A DNA stretch of 23,201 nucleotides, from assembly GCA_905397405.1 (NCBI GenBank), contig CAJPVJ010000554.1, positions 1 to 23,201 of the forward strand, written 5' to 3'. The notes beneath the pieces are model-generated. The model saw only the letters and a list, made by a program, of their open reading frames with translations, was not told the DNA's origin and did no database searches. A program made the position numbers and the translations under genes. The stretch's first letter is position 1. Every line of letters starts with the position of its first letter. The stretch comes from Oppiella nova. Its lineage: Eukaryota; Arthropoda; Arachnida; Sarcoptiformes; Oppiidae. Below are positions 1 through 23,201 of the stretch, in pieces.

Positions 1-470
1 TCACAATTTATTAAAATTTAGTTTATTTAATATTTCGGAAACATTTGCTACTTATGTTGAGTTTAAATATATTATTATAAAAATATTATGGACATTGTAT
101 TCAAAAAACATAGTAGTATTTTAAAAAGACCTTTGAGTACAATAAAAATGTTTTTACGTGAATTTATATACAAATCAAATATAAAGTCATTAATTTTTAG
201 TTTTATTATATAATTATGGTATGAATTATAATAACTAATGTTTCGCAATATTAAAAATAAATAAAACCCAAAATATTATACTGGTATATTAAATGTATCT
301 AAGTTAATTTTGAATATAACTTTAATTCAACGCTATCTATTAATTTTAAACTTTTAAATGAGAATTAAGTATTTTACATATTATATCATTCTTACCTTTA
401 ACCAATTTTATAATAGATACACTTCTACAAACGTTTTATTTATTTTTGGTAAAAAGTTAGAGTATTTATT

Positions 471-488
471 AAATCTCTTAAGAGATTT
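471..488. repeat. 18-bp perfect palindrome
   Basis: AAATCTCTTAAGAGATTT is fully self-complementary. Its core TCTCTTAAGAGA shares TCTCTTAAG with the arms of the foldback at 16626-16778. Function unknown. Confidence 0.6.
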
Positions 489-1477
489 CGCTAATCAGAG
501 AGTAGCTTAATACAAATATTTGTTTTGTTTTATAGAATTTACAAAATATTTTGTACTATTTTTTGCTTCAATTTCGACAACAGAATCGAAATCACGTCTC
601 AAAAGATTGTGAAAACCTTTCGATTTATTTGACTTTCAGTTTGTTTTCTTTTGCCGTTTTGTAAACTATTTCAATGATTCAAAAAGTTTTTCTTTTACTT
701 CATTTCATTAGGGTTTTCGTAAAATCAATTTAATAATACTGTCCTTTTTGGTCAAAATTTTAAACCAATTTCGATAGAATTAAGTTGAATATGAAAATAA
801 ATTTATTAAGCAATTCTCAAAAACAATCTAAAGTTTTATTTTATTTCTGTTGTCATATTTCTACAATAAATTATAAATGTGACCTGAACATATAAATCAA
901 ACTTATACAAAAAATAAATAGTTAATTGTAAAATTAGTTGGTTTTAGAATAAATTTATGAACAGGTTCGTTTTATATGTTGAGGCTACAAAGAGATATTT
1001 TCAAAAACATTTTAACGTATAGTTCAATAAATTTTGCTCAATTTATTCATGTATTTCCGCAAACATAAAGTGCAAACAGATTATTATTATAATATTATTA
1101 TATAATTATGGACAATTTTAATTAAATATTTATAATATAATAATTAATAACTTATTCACGATTTATAATCTTAGCTCTACAATAATACTGTTTTATAAGC
1201 AATATTTAATCAAAACTTTTATAATTAAATTTAAAATTACCTATAATTACAATTATATTTCAATCGACTAAAATAATACATTAATTTCATTGCACTTTAA
1301 TTTCAAATCCAATTGCTTTTGACTTAAAAATTGTCTTTGGATTCAAAACACTATTCTTTGGTTTTATAATGACTTTATAATTAAATATTTGGATTTGAAA
1401 TTAATTTCCATGGTTTAATTTAATAAAAAACAAATAACAATAGCATTTAGTATTAATTTACAATATTTCCAAACGCG

Positions 1478-1505
1478 TTTATTAATTGAGACTTGAATAT
1501 TTATT
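1478..1505 (-). terminator. candidate polyadenylation signals (AATAAA) for sens
   Basis: AATAAA reads on the minus strand at 1505-1500 and again at 1483-1478, about 370-400 nt past the stop codon. Such hexamers are common by chance in DNA this AT-rich, so the choice of site is weak. Confidence 0.25.
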
Positions 1506-1874
1506 TTAATTAAGCATTCAATCAAAATAGATATAATATAAATTCAAAACATTACTATAAACTAATAAGTAAGAGATTATATATACAATTATAAATAATT
1601 TAATTTTATAATATAAAATATATCCATAATTTGTTTTCCAAAAACAAAATTAAATTAATAACTCTTTAGTTGCAATGAATTGATGATAAATATTAAAATT
1701 CATTCAAAATGTAAATCTACTTTTCAAACGATACACACATTTCACGACTAAATTAAAACTGTTAAACATTAGAAGACCAATAAATTCATTAAAATCTCAA
1801 ATTCCTAATCAAATGAATCGATCATAAGTTAATGGAAAGTCAAATTAGATTTCATACAATATAATAAGTAATAT

Positions 1875-22006
<20,132 letters not shown>

Positions 22007-22510
22007 TCAAGTGATCAGTAGTTATTAAAAATGAAAAACTTTTTAAATTTAACTCAAAACACAGAATAAATGGAAAACTGTTTGCAAAACAAATTGATTG
22101 CAAAGATTTCGGTGACAAAGTTGGAGAAGAAGTTGTGTCTCAGTCTTGAGAAGCGATGTCTCGTATGAAGTGTTGGAGAGTTTGTGTCCTGGGTTTTGAG
22201 TGTCGGTGCGATGCTCAAGTGGAAAGCCTACGGTTTGTTGTAATCAATTGCGCGCATTCACTATCAGGTGTAGAAGCGTTGACGTGAGTGGAGAGTACAG
22301 TGCAATCATTTTTGCATAATAGATGATATGACTGCCATTCGGCTCCGAGAATCTCAACACTGCTTTCCACTGCACAGTACTAGGGGAACGACACACCAGT
22401 GCACCAAAACATATAAAGTGCCGTATATTTTGCAAATCTCTCTCTTGTTTTTCGTTGAGAGCAATACTTTTTTGCGATTCTCCGCAAAGACTTGCAAAAA
22501 GTCTGCAAAA

Positions 22511-22518
22511 CTTATATA
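22511..22518 (-). promoter_or_regulatory. possible TATA box for sens
   Basis: Minus strand reads TATATAAG, a good match to a metazoan TATA box. It would place transcription initiation near 22485 and give a 5' UTR of about 480 nt. No clear initiator (TCAGT type) is seen at that spot, and a plus-strand TATAAAG exists nearby at 22412-22418, so the call is tentative. Confidence 0.3.
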
Positions 22519-22596
22519 AACCAACAGTTAATTGAATTAAATCGCAAACAAATTCGTTTGATGCGATCGTTTGTATTCAAAAACAGTTGCAAAATG

Positions 22597-22600
<4 letters not shown>

Positions 22601-22634
<34 letters not shown>
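22601..22634. repeat. (GA)17 microsatellite upstream of sens
   Basis: Pure 34-nt GA run, about 85 bp upstream of the possible TATA box and 600 bp upstream of the ATG. GA tracts near promoters can act as chromatin-opening sites in arthropods; that role is inferred here. Confidence 0.95.
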
Positions 22635-22637
<3 letters not shown>

Positions 22638-23201
22638 AGCAAAAGAAATCTTCCCAATTATTGTCTCTACTTTTATTGAGTTTTCTCTCTTATATTCGGT
22701 TATCTCATCTTATTTTTACTGTGTTTTTGAGTCAATAAAAACTTTGCTTAGAATTACGTAATTGAGATGAAAAACAGTGAGTTTTAAGCTTTCATTTATT
22801 TATGATTACTGCAGCAATGCAATACAAATTGTACTTTTACAATAATTTTCGTTTTCTAAACTTTTAAATGAAATTTATTTTATATCACTTTCTATATCTA
22901 ATTTATATTTAAATATTTAATCGATTAAAAAATATATTATAAATAAATAATTAATTACTTTCTAAACCTTTATATAGTATAGTTATTATATATTACGAAT
23001 AAAATCATATATTTAATGATAATTATGTAAAATTTAAAATGATTTGCTCAAATATTAATAGGATTTGAGTGGACAATCAAAATACAAGTCACTATAGTTT
23101 CGCACCACTTGTTAACTGCAGAGATAGAGATAGACTGCGGAAAAGAGTACTGTTTTTCTCGTCAAAAAGTTGTGCAAAATTGATGATTACTCGGGCAAAG
23201 T

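Larger units (their letters stand above)
1..1874. other. 3' flank / 3' UTR region, no gene seen
   Basis: Very AT-rich DNA downstream of the sens stop codon. The proximal part should be 3' UTR on the minus strand, but its end cannot be fixed. No open frame with recognisable content exists on either strand. A perfect 18-bp palindrome lies at 471-488. Confidence 0.6.
22007..23201. other. 5' flank and probable 5' UTR of sens
   Basis: Sequence upstream of the sens ATG. The part nearest the gene (to about 22500) is less AT-rich and probably 5' UTR and core promoter. It contains a TATA-like octamer at 22511-22518 and a (GA)n tract at 22601-22634. No convincing coding sequence is seen on either strand to the window end. 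Confidence 0.5.

Overview
This is AT-rich eukaryotic nuclear DNA. It holds one recognisable gene on the minus strand, spread over about 20 kb by four introns. The gene encodes a six-finger C2H2 zinc-finger transcription factor of the Senseless / Gfi-1 / PAG-3 family. The large introns, very AT-rich non-coding DNA, many (GA)n/(CT)n tracts and homopolymeric Ser/Asn/Ala runs outside the fingers suggest an invertebrate, most likely an arthropod. The species cannot be fixed from the sequence; a chelicerate such as a mite is only a guess.

Gene layout in transcription order (right to left): exon 1 at 22006..21781 carries the start codon and a Ser-rich N-terminus. Exon 2 at 17398..16886 carries a middle region with an Ala run and a PLNL motif. 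Exon 3 at 9178..8613 is Asn/Ser-rich with a basic KRKR patch. Exon 4 at 7847..7280 carries zinc fingers 1-4. Exon 5 at 2173..1875 carries zinc fingers 5-6 and a short tail ending in TAG. All four introns are GT..AG, in phases 1, 1, 0 and 1. The five exons join without a frame break into 2172 nt, a 723-residue protein plus stop. The codon directly before the ATG is an in-frame TGA, so the N-terminus looks complete.

The non-coding DNA has structure of its own. Intron 2 (7.7 kb) holds four features: a near-perfect 128-bp tandem duplication (9416-9671), a ~660-bp tandem duplication at about 98% identity (10208-11522), a 110-bp inverted repeat with two mismatches around a 431-bp spacer (14307-14957), and a 153-bp foldback (16626-16778) about 110 bp from the exon 2 donor site. 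Nine (GA)n or (CT)n tracts of about 30-50 nt are scattered through introns 1, 2 and 4 and the 5' flank. A few GC-richer patches in introns 1 and 4 are candidate regulatory elements.

I found no other protein-coding gene, tRNA, rRNA, CRISPR array or autonomous transposon. The 1.9 kb downstream of the stop and 1.2 kb upstream of the start appear to be UTR and flanking DNA. I see no new multi-gene system. The points worth following are the six-finger architecture without a SNAG N-terminus, and the recently made inverted and tandem duplications in intron 2, which would be transcribed as long hairpin RNA.
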